This document shows positions 23,459-35,244 of a stretch of DNA of 64,000 nucleotides, piece after piece; positions within the stretch are counted from its first letter, which is position 1; each line of letters begins with the position of its first letter. Made by a program: the position numbers and the translations under genes. Source of the DNA: Lindgomyces ingoldianus (lineage: Eukaryota > Ascomycota > Dothideomycetes > Pleosporales > Lindgomycetaceae); contig NW_022985167.1 of assembly GCF_010093535.1 (NCBI RefSeq), positions 1,407,335 through 1,471,334 on the forward strand, written 5' to 3'. Below the pieces are notes generated by a model. The model searched no databases and was not told where the DNA came from. It worked only from the letters and a program-made list of their open reading frames with translations.

Positions 23459-24272
23459 CGTAGTACGGTACGATTGGGCGATTCTAAGGCCTGTACAGGT
23501 GAGATTTTGTGTACGTTCGTACAGCAGGGAGGAGGAGAGGTAGGTGTACGTATTGTAACTGTTACAGCTTACGTAATCTATACAAGTAGTACAATTTAAT
23601 TAAAGTACACTGTACTCTAGCTAAAATAGCTAGAACTATAGGTCTCTAAAGACGCAAGATTAAGGTCTAATTAACTATAAAATAGATAGGTCTACTTATA
23701 ACACTAACAGTAAAGCTAGAGGCAGATTACCTTGCCCTGCTCCTTTAGGAGCGTTATATCTGCGCTATAAGCTTACACCTTTAATAGCGTATAATTACTT
23801 TATAACGTGATTATAGTTTTCTAGGGACTGCTGCAATTAATCTTTAGCTATAAACTGTGTACTATTGTAGGATAAAGTAGAAGATGTAGTGTAGAGGGCT
23901 TTTAACTTCTATAACTTATAAGACTAATAATAGAGGGATCTAATTAACTAGATAAGACTTATAAGGAGGTAAAAGGTGTAGATAGATACATCTATAATAT
24001 AAAATAGTCTGTAATAGGCATTTTTAAGACAACAGACTGCAGATAGATAGATTAAAACCCTTAAAAAAAGATTTAAGCGTCTATAAGCCTCCTACTTGCT
24101 AGAGCCTCTCTACTCTTTTAGAACCCCTATATAAACTTCCTAAAAGGGTAATACAATCTGTACTACGTACTGTACCTAGGGCATCATTAAACGTACAGTA
24201 CGGCCCACGAACTCAGTACGTTCGTACTGAACACGTGACCGTTACGGTTCACTTTGTACGGACCGTAGTACG
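23459..24272. repeat. AT-rich degraded repeat with imperfect inverted ends
   Basis: A TpA-rich tract with many TATAA, CTAG and TTAA words and almost no coding potential, as expected of DNA changed by RIP. Its borders are GTAC-rich: CGTAGTACGGTACG at 23459-23472 and CGGACCGTAGTACG at 24259-24272, which match in inverted orientation at 12 of 14 positions. That would fit a short DNA transposon or MITE of about 0.8 kb whose interior has decayed. No transposase remnant can be read. No clear target-site duplication was found, so the borders are provisional. Confidence 0.5.
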
Positions 24273-27200
24273 GCCTGTTGGAAGCCCTGTATTCCCCGTT
24301 TCTGCAAAGTGGGTTCGAGTGGCTTGCCACGCCTCTCACTGGTTCACGGTTGCTTCAGGAATGGCCTTCATCGTAAATCTGTATTTAAGCTACTTTATGA
24401 GGTCGGATGCTGACAAATTTAAATTGGAATAGTTTCCTAATGCACCCCAATCGCAGCTTCCTGGGATAAGAGAGCATCAAGAATGCACGTTGTTTTGAGA
24501 ACGAGTCCAAGTAGATCCCGTACACCGTTTTTCAAATTGTCACCGACATTGCAATATTTGCGCTTCCTATACCACAAAGTACTGTCTACGCCAATGGCAA
24601 AGTTGAAAAGTAGTATTATGTCTTGTCTGCATTGGCTTGTTTGTCACTTCTACTTCGATAATTAGAGCCACTGCGCTCGCCCCCCCCCCCCCCCCCCAGT
24701 AGGAAATCCGGATCCGAACTGAGGTCCCACCTCTGATATGATATGGGCTGTTATTGAAGCGAACTCTGGTATAATAAGCGCCTGCCTTTCTATGTTGAGA
24801 CACCCCCTTCTACGCCTTTCGGGCCACTTTTCGGGCACCGTACCGTCCGCTCAACGGGACACTCGTACCGCATGAACTCGCGCAGTAACGAAATGCCAGT
24901 AAGGATTTGCAGTAGGAAAGCGATGTTAGGCAGAGTTCTAGATTTTGAAGAGCGAGAGAGTGAGGAATGAATAATGGCGTTAGCCATGGGGTTGTTTAAT
25001 TGGGCGAACCTCAAAGAGGCAGCCCGGATGGTTGCTTAACTGTGGGAGTTATGGTCAGGAATGATTTCAGTGTAACGCGGAGCAATAGCCTGGAAGACAA
25101 GAAAGGGAACAGTGAAGAGTGTGCAACAGGGATACAAGGGATATGGGAAGCAAGATGAGGACAAGAACAGCGCGAAGAGCGTATTGAACTATCAGTAGAT
25201 TCTCTATAGCTCAGGTGAATTTCCCTCTACGAAATAGCTAATGGTATACGCTCTATGAGGCTCATTGGGAAGACTTTAATGGATCAAAGAGAACATGTGG
25301 ACAAGTTTGTGACATGATTTTGGGCATCTAGGAATCCTTTCTTGAGTGTTAGTACTTTGCTTGATGCAGGGATCCAGCTGTTTGCGACGCTTTCTTTACG
25401 CTCTTTCCTCCATAAGAACCCTGAAGGAGATACCCTTTCGTGAATAACACCTACCAAGGCACTTCTGGTCTAACACCTATACTCAGATGCAAGTGGGATA
25501 CCCCTCTAAACATTTTCGCACCCACCCCAAAACCTCCAGCCGACATACCCAAATGCAGCCTCCGCGACGCGCAATCGTCTCGAAATCGCTATCCGTTCAG
25601 GGCTGTAGCCGAGATTTTGCTCTGATTGGCACAACCACGTCACTTTCCCCATCTGATCCTAGCCTTCTACCAGGACCAAGTTCCGACATGACAGCGTCCG
25701 CGCATGTCGGACCCACTGCGTGACTCAAGTCCCTCACAAACGAGACAAGGCGGATTATTTCTGCATATTGTCATCGTCCCACAGTCGGACAACCTTTTTT
25801 CGCTGGAAGTGTTACATGACCCCATTCTTCTCGAGATCGGGGATGTCGCGTCGGCGCCCAAACTACCCCCTCCCTTGGAGAGTACCCAGAGGGTGGGTGG
25901 GCGGTTTTAGGGCATGTCTGGACTATCTGTTCTAGGATTTGAGCATGATTTAGACTTTAGACTAGGGGAGGATCTAGGACGGATCGGCGAGAGGGTTAAT
26001 CGAGCAGGATTTCAAACGTGTTATCTCTAGGCCTAATGAAGTAGCCGGAACATTCTTCAGAAAAGAAGCATTTCCTCCAGATCTGCCAACGTCTACCAAA
26101 CGTCTGGGCTGCTCAAGGGGACATAGAAGTTGGTCTGAATTATCTATTTCTCTCGGAGCCGAGGTGTTTGGCTCGTTTCCAACGCGAAAGCGGAGCCGGA
26201 TCCCGAAAGGTGTGCTGAAAGATGTCTTAATGGTCGTTGGCGATGTCATCCATGGCTGTGCCCTTCCATGGACGGGGTCAAGCGATGGGGTAACTTCAAT
26301 TCCCACCAACTTTGTCCACTTCATCACTGTGCCTCTGGATACCACATCGCCCTTCGCCTCATCCAACGTTTCGGCGCCGTTCAAAGACTGGTTGTCACCC
26401 ATTCACTCCAACGCTTGTACCATTAGTCTCCGCCATCCTAACCCCTAGTTTCGAGACGAATTCTGCGAGCCACGATAACAAGGGAACATCTTCTCGAGAT
26501 CTCATTTACTCACGAATAGCACAAATCACTAACCATAAATACCTACCGTTTGCTATACTATAGCTATGTTCGAAACTGATGGGAGAAGTGAACGCCTTCT
26601 CAATAGAGCCCTTCTAGGTAACCATGCTGAGAATGTTTAGGGAGATGGCAGTCCTGGCAGGATGCTTTCACGTCTGATTAATCTCTTCCGAGCCCCTCAC
26701 AAGTTTACAGTGATCCGCGGCCCAGGGCCATGGCTGAGGCTTGTACGGATTACTTCTATCGAGTCGAGTTCCATCGCGGCGGCTACATAAGCCATTCCAC
26801 ATCTCGTATTCCAGCACATTGGAAAGAGGCCACGCTGAATCATCACTGAATAGCGCAATTTCCTTCTCTAGACTTTTTTCCCGTGCCTTGCTCTTAATTG
26901 TGTCACACTCTCCTGACGCGTACCCGGCATTTTACCTCAACTACGAGCGCTTCGGCTAAGGCTCTTGTATTCGGAAAGGAGGAGGCATTCCCTCTAAGAA
27001 CATACAGTTCAGGTCAACAATATGGCCTTTGTAACTATGGAACATAATCCTCTCTCAATCTTTGTGGAGGCCTGGTCCTGGTTGAAGGTTGGCAATGATT
27101 CATGGTCCTTGGCACTGATTCATTAGCCAAAGGTGACTTGAATAGTGCCCCTGGTGTTTATCGAATTCAGCCAAACAGTGATGTCGCTAGCATCTCATTT

Positions 27201-27599
27201 TCCGCCTCGCAATAGGATCGGCCATAATTTCCCGTAAGCTGATTTGCGACAAAGACATATTCAGGGATATTTCTGGCGTGAGCCCAGCCATCCTACACGC
27301 GATTCCAGGTCACCGGCTCCAGAAGGTGCCAGTTTGGTTAGCTCTAGCGCGTCGGAAGGAGACGAACTAGGACAATAAGCGTGCATTTCCCCAGGCTGAT
27401 CCTCAATGCGGGGTTCGAAACATGGGGTGAGTGCGGAAACGGATCCCGAGTCCTTGGAATTCTAGCAGGAGTTCTGTCTCTTATAGCACCATTCTCATGC
27501 AGAAGGTACGCTCGGACATTGGATACATATAAGGCGATCGTCCCCAGGGAATAGGTCTGCAGTTCACTAAGTATTCCCTTCATTCCTAATATTCAAATC
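24273..27599. other. Gene-poor stretch with a C18 run
   Basis: About 3.3 kb with no gene I can support strongly. It contains a run of 18 C at 24680-24697 next to a tRNA B-box-like word (GGATCCGAAC, 24710-24719), and one ATG-initiated minus-strand frame at 25974-26402 (listed separately). The last few hundred bases precede the MFS gene at 27600. Confidence 0.35.
25974..26402 (-). CDS. Hypothetical ORF, 142 aa
   Basis: A single uninterrupted frame with ATG at 26402. It encodes a hydrophilic protein of mixed composition with one Leu-Cys and one Ser-Cys pair, no signal peptide and no membrane helix. I recognise no family. Plus-strand frames overlap it and are no more convincing. Its only support is length and a proper start in an otherwise empty region, so it may be chance or a remnant. 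Confidence 0.25.
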   Translation of the reverse strand: MGDNQSLNGAETLDEAKGDVVSRGTVMKWTKLVGIEVTPSLDPVHGRAQPWMTSPTTIKTSFSTPFGIRLRFRVGNEPNTSAPREIDNSDQLLCPLEQPRRLVDVGRSGGNASFLKNVPATSLGLEITRLKSCSINPLADPS

Positions 27600-29628
27600 A
27601 TGGACGAGAAAGAAATCCAAGCCAGTACTCGTGACCTTCACATTGAGAGTATCTCTAATGATTCCCAAGATGAGGTGGCTGAGGAGGCTAAGGGTGGCGA
27701 TCTAAGCGATATGCCCGAAGGCTACTATCGTAGCTGGCGGTTCATTGGATCTGTTGCGGCCGTCGCTTTCATGGCTCAGGGCCTCTACCTTGGTATGCCT
27801 GCCCTCATTGCGCAGCCAAATACCCTTTCTAACAGACAATTCAGGGTACATTTTACCAGCAAATACGATCACTCTTATAAATGCGGACATTGGTCCCGAT
27901 CCAAATTACGCTTTGATCCCTATCGTTAAGTCGCTCTGTGGAGGTGTTGGGCTGCTTTTGGTCGGGAGACTTAGCGATATCTTTGGGTATGCTTCATCTT
28001 ACCCCCCGATTTGGCTTCTGAAATGGAATTCAGACTGATATTAAATCTTAGCCGAAGATGGTTTATGATTGCCGGCGCCGTGATGGGTATAGTCGGGTCA
28101 ATCATCTGCGGTACAGCGAAGAACATTGACACTATACTTGGTGGAACAGTATTGATTGGGCTTGCGGGAGCCATTCAGACCTCCTTCAGGTTAGTATTTC
28201 AAGAACGCTAGGTGCCTAAGGTGCTGATTAATGCTAGTTTCGTCCTTATGGAGCTGGTTGCTAACAAACATCGTGCTGTCCTCACTGGACTTCTGTTCCT
28301 ATCGACATGCCCTCTTGCAGCATTCGGACCACTTATCGCGCGATGTCTTGCTTCGTATACGGCCTTGATGTGGCGCTGGAACTATATCTTGAACTGTATC
28401 TCCAACTCTATTTCCGGCATTCTTTTCTTCATTTGCTACTACCCACCAACTCACGGCCAATTACACGAAGGGAGAACTATGAAGCAGGACCTGAGGGACC
28501 TCGACTGGGGAGGCATCATTCTCTTTTCAGGTGGTTTAACTTCTTTTGTTCTTGGACTCTCCTGGGGGGGTGGGCTTCATCCTTGGGCTTCATACCATGT
28601 CTTGGTTCCACTCATCATCGGCTTCTTTATCCTCGTAGGTTTCGCCTTCTACGAGGTCTATATGGATTTGAAATATCCTTTGGTCCCAATGTCTCTCTTT
28701 CTCAACGGTAGATTCATGGCTCTGGTTGGAGTGGCGTCAGTGGCGAGCGTAAGCGAAACTATCCATTTCTCTGCGGCGGTTCCTGTGCTAACTTGAATAG
28801 ATGTTTTACTATTCATTGACTGTGATTTGGCCGCAAATGATCACGTCCCTCTACGAGTCTAACCAGATCATGATTGGGTTGATGTCAGGTGTCCTTGGTG
28901 GAAGTATCGCCTTCGGACAGGTTTTGGGAGGGGGTACGATTCGCCTTGGATTTGGACATTGGCAACTTCGGCTATCGGCTCTGGCCATGTGCGGATTCAT
29001 TGGGGCCATGGCAGCTACTGATGCCTCCACGCGAACCCTAGCTATTGTCATGTGCTGTCTTGGAGCATTGGCTGTAGGTGTTGTGGAGGTTGTTGGTATT
29101 GTCGCTGTTCCATTTACAGTTCCTCCGGCAGATCTGGGACTTGCAAGTGGTCTCCTTGGATCCTGTCGCGCGACCCTTGGATCTGTGGCTACGGCCATCT
29201 TCTCCAGCATATTGACGACGACAAAGGCCAAGGAGATCCCGCCTCGGCTTATCCGCCTTGCAGAACAAGACAATCTACCGCAATCTTCTATTCGGGCATT
29301 AGTAAAGGCTGGTCTACAGGGAGCAGTAGCGTCATTTGCAAAGATTCCGGGAGTGTCAGCGGATATGGTCGCGGATTACGTGGTGGCAGTTCGGGATGGT
29401 AATGTGAAAGGTAAGTGCGCTTGTTCCAGTCTCCTCTGCCCCTACGTCTTCAATGGAGTTAGCTGACTGCTAGTAGCGTACCACATGGTCTTCTACAGCA
29501 GCCTTGCATTCGGAGGCCTTGCAGTCATATGCGCTTTCTGCACCAAGGAGTTTAACAGTCATTTCACGAATAAGGTGGAGCGAAGGCTTCAACACATGGA
29601 AAAGAAGAAGGCCGCCAAGGAGGTGTGA
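27600..29628 (+). CDS. MFS transporter, TRI12/siderophore-transporter type
   Basis: Six exons: 27600-27792, 27845-27986, 28052-28189, 28238-28748, 28801-29410 and 29477-29628, giving 581 aa; all five introns are GT-AG (48-66 nt). An acidic cytoplasmic N-terminus (about 45 residues) leads to YYRSWRFIGSVAAVAFMAQG, the MFS motif A region GRLSDIFGRRWFMIAG, and about 14 hydrophobic helices, with WRWNYILNCI and LRDLDWGGIILF in the middle. This arrangement is that of the fungal trichothecene efflux pump TRI12 family (PF06609), which also includes siderophore transporters. Substrate cannot be told from sequence. A basic C-terminal tail (KVERRLQHMEKKKAAKEV) is cytoplasmic. No biosynthetic genes lie next to it, so it is not clearly part of a cluster. 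Confidence 0.88.
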
Positions 29629-30155
29629 GAAGCCTCAGGGACGTCCTATGGCAAAGTCAGCGTAGACTTAAACCTGCATAAATTGCCCGATAGATCTGGA
29701 GATATTAGTCGTGGTTATGTCGTGTCCAGTATGCCGTTCACATTTTTTCAATGCACGCTTGTGGTGATGATCGCCACCTCTCATTAGATTTGAAGCTATC
29801 GATGTATGAAAAACTAATACATGCTGACCAAGAGACGCGACATGGCATTCGCGAATGACGATGCCAGGACGAGAGAGGCCAACCAGACTTTTATGCGGAC
29901 AGGGTCTTCGCCCCGCCCGTTCGCTTGATCTATGCGGACGCCACAAATGGTCCACAACCACCAGTCTTCAGACGTCATGAGCACATGAACACACTGGACA
30001 GACTTTTCTCAGCCCATGACCGCGCCAACCTATGTATTTTCTTCTTCTCCACGGAAAGTACTCCAAGGTGGATTTCACCAGGCATCCATTTGAGTCCTCA
30101 TTGTCCGTTTTCTGACTCTTTCACAATTGGCACTTCCCAAGCCAAACCCCGCAAA
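29629..30155. other. Intergenic upstream of the HeLo gene
   Basis: About 0.5 kb. The HeLo frame is open back to 29925 with an in-frame ATG at 29985, but the extra residues are not conserved-looking, so I treat this as promoter and 5' leader. Confidence 0.4.
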
Positions 30156-31556
30156 ATGACAACCAACCCGAACGGGCTCGTGACGCCTCCGACCACACCA
30201 CCAGCCCTCTCCAAAGCTCAGATTCTCACCAACGTCCTGTCACTTGCAAGCCTCTTCAGCACCTGTGCCGAGGCATTCAACCTCATCCATCCCCCCAAGG
30301 ACTCAGAGCGTGCTCAGAAAGTCGCTCTCGCGAAGCTAGGCATCCAGCAAGGCCGGCTCCTCATCTGGGGCGATGCCGTGGGCATTTCCTCACCGCCTCC
30401 GACTATCGCAAGGCACATGATCCCAAGCCACCCTGGATTGACCAATCCCGACCCCAACTTGCCCGTGAATTTCGGGGTGAGAGATGCGAGACTAGACGAG
30501 GTAGCCACGAATCAGAAGGTGCGCGATGCCCTAAACGAGATCGCTGGACGTCCGGCTCATCTCTCTCGGGAGGATTTAATGGAAAAGTTCGGATTGAAGT
30601 CTCCAAAGCGCTTTTCGACACTGGAATACCCGGCCCTAGACACCAACCGTCTTGAAGCATTCCGCGAGAAGTATGGATTGCTTCAAGATCTTGTACGACA
30701 GAGCGGCACAAGAGCTAGTCTCAAGCGAGGCATGAGCATAACGATGCAGCATTGGACGGTCCGGGATGTTGAGAAGTTTGATGCTTTCGTCCAAACTGTG
30801 AGGGTTGAAGTCGATGGCTTGATTGCGCTTCTGGGCGTGAAGGAGCAGGTTGATCGTGGCATGAGGACGGACATTAGAGCTATGGGATGGCACCCTGATC
30901 TTTCTGGACCGGTAGTCAGATCAGATTGGGAGAAACTCAAGTTGATCCGAGAAGCCTGCGCTGAGGATTATCCCGAGTATGTTGACGTTACAGATACTGC
31001 ACTGAAGTATATCAGCGAAGAGCTCAAAGGAACAAATCTCGAGGGCCTGAGAAAAGCGTATCAGCCCGAAGTATCGATTAGGCGCAAGTCAGAAGAAGAC
31101 AATAAAGAGAAGGCGAGTAGTACAAAGACACGGCAGAAAGAAAAGCGGCCTGGGTTCTTGTCCCGCTTTAAATTCCAGAGCTGGAACAAGAGTGCGAAGG
31201 GTAATCCAGAGCGGTTAATGAGCGCCGCGAGCCCTTCTACAGATAGCCAAGGCCCACAGCGTTCTCTTTCAGAAGATATTCGAAAGAGTGACCCAAATGC
31301 GCTCGAGCCTATGAGGTCGAAGTCACTATCTGCCATACCGGATGACCCAGCTCCTTTTCATCTAGCTTCAAGATTGGAAAGTGTACCTACAAATGACTCC
31401 GATATACATGGAGGGAAACTAGACGTTGTAGATGTAAATCAACTTGAGCATGCCGATACTGCAAATAGCTTGATCGACCGACACGACATGTATCGGGGTG
31501 TAGGGAGGATTGAAACGAAAGATATCAAAGCGAAGGCTCATGACTGGGCGTGTTGA
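30156..31556 (+). CDS. Stand-alone HeLo-domain protein (HET-S/LopB-like)
   Basis: 466 aa, one exon. I chose the ATG at 30156 (context CGCAAAATGAC), about 18 residues before the domain. Residues about 18-245 match the HeLo domain (PF14479): QILTNVLSLASLFSTCAEAF, ALAKLGIQQGRLLIWGDAVG, then MQHWTVRDVEKFDAFVQTVR followed by a hydrophobic helix. In HET-S and related proteins HeLo is the membrane-active cell-death module of heterokaryon incompatibility and innate-immunity-like signalling. The downstream 200 residues are Lys/Glu- and Ser-rich and disordered-looking. The last 20 residues (MYRGVGRIETKDIKAKAHDW) loosely resemble the Tyr/Gly...Asp...Ala...His ends of fungal amyloid signalling motifs, but I cannot assign a named class. 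There is no NACHT or STAND partner in the window. Confidence 0.82.
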   Translation: MTTNPNGLVTPPTTPPALSKAQILTNVLSLASLFSTCAEAFNLIHPPKDSERAQKVALAKLGIQQGRLLIWGDAVGISSPPPTIARHMIPSHPGLTNPDPNLPVNFGVRDARLDEVATNQKVRDALNEIAGRPAHLSREDLMEKFGLKSPKRFSTLEYPALDTNRLEAFREKYGLLQDLVRQSGTRASLKRGMSITMQHWTVRDVEKFDAFVQTVRVEVDGLIALLGVKEQVDRGMRTDIRAMGWHPDLSGPVVRSDWEKLKLIREACAEDYPEYVDVTDTALKYISEELKGTNLEGLRKAYQPEVSIRRKSEEDNKEKASSTKTRQKEKRPGFLSRFKFQSWNKSAKGNPERLMSAASPSTDSQGPQRSLSEDIRKSDPNALEPMRSKSLSAIPDDPAPFHLASRLESVPTNDSDIHGGKLDVVDVNQLEHADTANSLIDRHDMYRGVGRIETKDIKAKAHDWAC

Positions 31557-32321
31557 ATTTGAGTATCTTGAGAACCGAGTATCGCCTCCTACGACCTGGG
31601 TCATCGGCCACCCGTCCCTTCGAAGTTTTGTTTACTTTCAATTACGCTTCTTATATTATATGAGCGAGTCACTTGTGCAACTCCGCTAGCTTTCCTCTTA
31701 CCTTATCATAATCATCTACGTAATATATCATTTCTCATTCATTCAGCCTTGCTGAGAGACGCATTCCTTAGAACCTGGGTGCGGGTTAACGTCATTTTAG
31801 AGCAGCATCCACATATCTTCTAGCATACTCGTTATTAGCAATCCATGGCGCTTCGAACACTTACGATCTAGGTATATCATGTTTATCTTTCGGGCAGTTG
31901 TGCAACATTAATCGAATATATACTTTTTTGAGACTCTACTTCTCGCGCAGAATACTACGAGTTCCTCATTATCCGGGCTGCCATAAAATATGCAAGCCAA
32001 CCCGAATCAATCTAATTGCCGACATAGACGACCCCATAAAATAAGTAACATATCTCTACTGAAAATGGATACATTTCCTGTACAAACAGTCAGCGTTAGA
32101 GAGCAGTATAATCAAAGGGGGGTGATCCTCGCGTCTGCAACAGGGCATTTCACCAATTAAAATTCAAGTTACAGCGCCTAGAGTACAAGCTGTTCATCAA
32201 ATTCACGAGAGCAATCTAGGTGTTGGTAAGGATTTGTATACAAGGTTGCGTGTTTACAATTAGGATCGAGCATAATTGGCATCAACGAACGCAGTGCTCC
32301 CAACAGTTAGTACACCTAATC
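31557..32321. other. 3' flank of the HeLo gene, AT-rich
   Basis: About 0.77 kb of AT-rich DNA with no gene, grading into the AT-rich tract to the right. Confidence 0.35.
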
Positions 32322-33060
32322 GTACATACGGTCCGTAAAAGGTGATTTAAGCCGTACGTACGTATAGGGTCTACACTCCGTATACTGTACGATATGTGAT
32401 GCTGCTATACTAGCCGTTTACAGTAGTAGTCTAGGTCATGTAGAGAATGCTGTTCCTGCATTTATTTTTGCAATTTGCTAGTAAATCTTGCTCCTCTATT
32501 ATTAGCCTTGTTTCTATGCTTAAGATAATGTCCTAATTCCTTTTACAGTTAACAGAACAGTTGTTGCAGCATGTTGCCCCCTTGCAGGCGTCCTCTAGCT
32601 ATCCTCTTACTAACTCATACTACAATGCCTCCTTTAAACTCATTTAAAAGACATGAGTAATAACCCCCAGCCTTCCTACGCTGTACCTATGCTAAGGAGC
32701 ACCTAAATAATGAGTAATTTAACGTAGGGATAGCTATTGATATCAGCTAGGATAACTTATAGAGTATAAATCTTAGCCTCTAAGGCACTAGAAAGCTTGT
32801 TTGTGTAATTATGCACTCACAATAAAAGGGATCTACTATCTGCGTAATAGGACTGTCCCTAGTAAGCTAGAGGTACAATAAAACAGTACAAATAATTACT
32901 ATTAAGCCCTTAGAGAGCCTGCTCACCGCTTCTACTCCTCCTGTAGCAGGTTAGGTTGAATTTAAAAAGCTGTTAATGTATACGATCTGTACAGCTACCT
33001 CCTCTCCTCCGTACAGTAGCGTCCTACAACTTGCCTGCTCCGTACAGTTACTGAACAGCC
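32322..33060. repeat. Second AT-rich, RIP-like tract
   Basis: AT-rich, TpA-rich DNA with many stop codons in all frames. Its left border has the 17-base word CGTACATACGGTCCGTA (32322-32338), matching the inverted right border of the repeat at 23459-24272 with one inserted base. Its right border carries a CTCCTCTCCTCCGTACAG motif resembling the inverted left end of the same repeat. The interiors do not align by eye. It may be a second, oppositely oriented and diverged member of the same family. Borders are approximate. Confidence 0.4.
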
Positions 33061-35004
33061 TCAAAATGGCTCTATTACTAACTGTCGGGCACACTGGATG
33101 AAAGCCTCGATATGAGAAATATCTCACTTTTGTAACGACTTGCTCTTGGCGCCCACTGTATGTTAACTCTCGTACACACCCTTCTAGAACTAGTACTGAT
33201 AGTAATATTATTTCTTCAGCAAGTCCCCTATCAGTAACGTCACTTTTGAAGACTGGCGGTATGTCTAGTTACCACGCTCTATCTATCCTTTCGATACTTT
33301 CCGATCCCCTTTCGAATTGTATTAGCAATCATAGTAACTTCCGGTGCGAACTTCTAACAAGTTGGATGTCCGCTGGGACCCAATATATACGACGCTGAAG
33401 GTCTCGACATACAGTGCAATCGTGGCGGCTTAGCCCCCAGTCAGGGCCTAGAAACGGCTATTGCTCTAGCAGGCGATGGTTTAGGGGTTGGGATGCAAAG
33501 AACTCTACTCTGCTAGTTTGTTCTATGGATGTACTATTGAATTATCTTCACTTCTAATCGGTATGAATGAAGGACACTAAACATATTTTAGCCCAATGCA
33601 CGAACCCTCCACTCCGGGCCCTCTACGGCGTGCCTGTCAAAGACGGAGGACTTGGATATATATGAGGGCGACAGACGCTGGTTTGGGATTGGGGAATACG
33701 TCGCAAAGAATAATTTAGCAGGGTAGATTGATGAAAACCAGTATTAGGTACGTTAACAACTCACCTCCTATGCGATCGCATTATTTATAGAAATGTTAAC
33801 CACGCACCTTGATCAAGCTTTACAATCCCTAAAACCACTCCCCTAGCCAAACACCTCTTCCGCATCGAACACATGTATCCATACCGGGCCCACCAGAATC
33901 AGTTTTACACAAGCTGTATGCACACGAGGTCCTTGGACCTGGAGGTGGGATTCCAGGCCCCTTGATGGGGTTTCCAGTCGTGTATAATCATAGCGACGCA
34001 AGCAGGTCACTATTCTACCTGCCACGACAAGATGGCCGAAGAGGAAGGCTGACATAGCGCTCTGGATATTGTTACCCCTCAAGAGCACGCAGATGCGCTG
34101 GATAGAAAACATCGTAAGAGTTTGAACGATCTGAAGTGGGTGAAACTGGGACCTGTGATCTGAGATGGATAGGTTGAAAGGCTGGATGGAGTTTCGAAAG
34201 AAGTGATTGGTAACGGTAAAATTGTGTGTTAAGCTAATACGACATTTTCCTTTTTGGTAATATGCTGGATCCTTCACTCGCTGGTTTTGGATCCAATAAG
34301 CCGCCACTTCGTGTCACTGACGACCCTTGCATAATCTCTCTTTAGCGATCCACCAAAACCACCTTCACCTTCGGAAAGAGTTCTGATGTGATATCGAATT
34401 CTGCGTGCATCGTAACCGACGTGTTGAAGTCCACTCGTCCCGTCCCGTGTCTACACATGGTTCTAATTAAGTGCTTCGCCTGCATCTTCCGCCACCAACA
34501 GTGCCGTGCGGACGCAGGATCTTGCGGGATCGCGGGACGGTGCGGGTAGGACGAGGAAACGGGTTGTGGCGTGGAGGTCTGCAGATGATTCCTCATCTTC
34601 GAGGCTTTCGTCTGTTTTACCAGTCGCTTGGGTTGTACGATTAAGGTGTTGGTGGTTACCACAGAAGGCCTCTATTTCCATTCCTTTCCACGTTGCACTA
34701 AAACAAAAACCTGACACTTTTGAATCAAATTTTGAAGTATTTTCTGGCCTTCTATGAAGCCCTGAAAAGTGTGATGCCCAATGCTGAACCCGACAAGCAA
34801 ACCCGAGTTCCCCTCATCTTCCCAGCCACGGGCCCACATATGGGACTTATAAACTTCTGTAGACCCAGGTATCGAACCGCACTGCAAGGTCCCCGTCCCA
34901 GTGGCCAGGGATTGGCGCATGCAAGGACATATCGTTATCCACCATTATGGAAACCGGTGAGGATTTAGCCCCACAATTCTAGCCACTCAGGTCCCTCATC
35001 GAGG
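33061..35004. other. Gene-poor stretch
   Basis: About 1.9 kb. Minus-strand frames at 33843-34307 and 34342-34600 are the longest but show no motif, and their longest forms start at non-ATG codons. I do not call them genes. Confidence 0.35.
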
Positions 35005-35244
35005 ATACCAACAACTTTGAGTATAAGCGATGGCACTCAGGACACTGATAAGTCGTCTGCCCCGGATGGCTTGGTTCGGATGGATTGTGCGTTCAAGTCC
35101 CGTTCACCAGGTTCGCCGTCTAGAATACCAACAGCTTTGGAGGGTAAGCGACAGCATTGACAACACTATTACGGCGTCTGCCTGGGATGGTCTTCAAGGA
35201 ATGGGCTCTTCACTCGAGCCCTGTCTACTAGGTTTCGAAGCTAA
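35005..35244 (+). repeat. Tandem pair of 120-bp tRNA-like units
   Basis: Two head-to-tail copies with a period of exactly 120 bp (35005-35124 and 35125-35244), sharing ATACCAAC.ACTTTG at their starts, GCGTCTGCC(C/T)GGGATGG-like blocks in the middle and a TCAAGTCCC/TCGAGCCC block before CCAGGT/CTAGGT. I estimate roughly 65% identity. The first copy contains a near-perfect RNA polymerase III B box (GTTCAAGTCC, about 35091-35100), but no tRNA cloverleaf with matching acceptor stem can be drawn. A partial copy seems to precede the first (TCAGGTCCCTC at about 34987). It looks like a decayed tRNA-derived repeat. Confidence 0.5.

Noticed and set aside
24710..24719. tRNA B-box-like GGATCCGAAC
   Set aside because: No A box at a suitable distance and no cloverleaf.
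29925..30155. Upstream extension of the HeLo protein (ATG at 29985)
   Set aside because: The extra residues are not HeLo-like, and the ATG at 30156 has a better context and the expected distance to the domain.
33843..34662. Minus-strand frames of 106-154 aa
   Set aside because: No conserved motif, the longest forms need non-ATG starts, and nothing around them suggests a gene.
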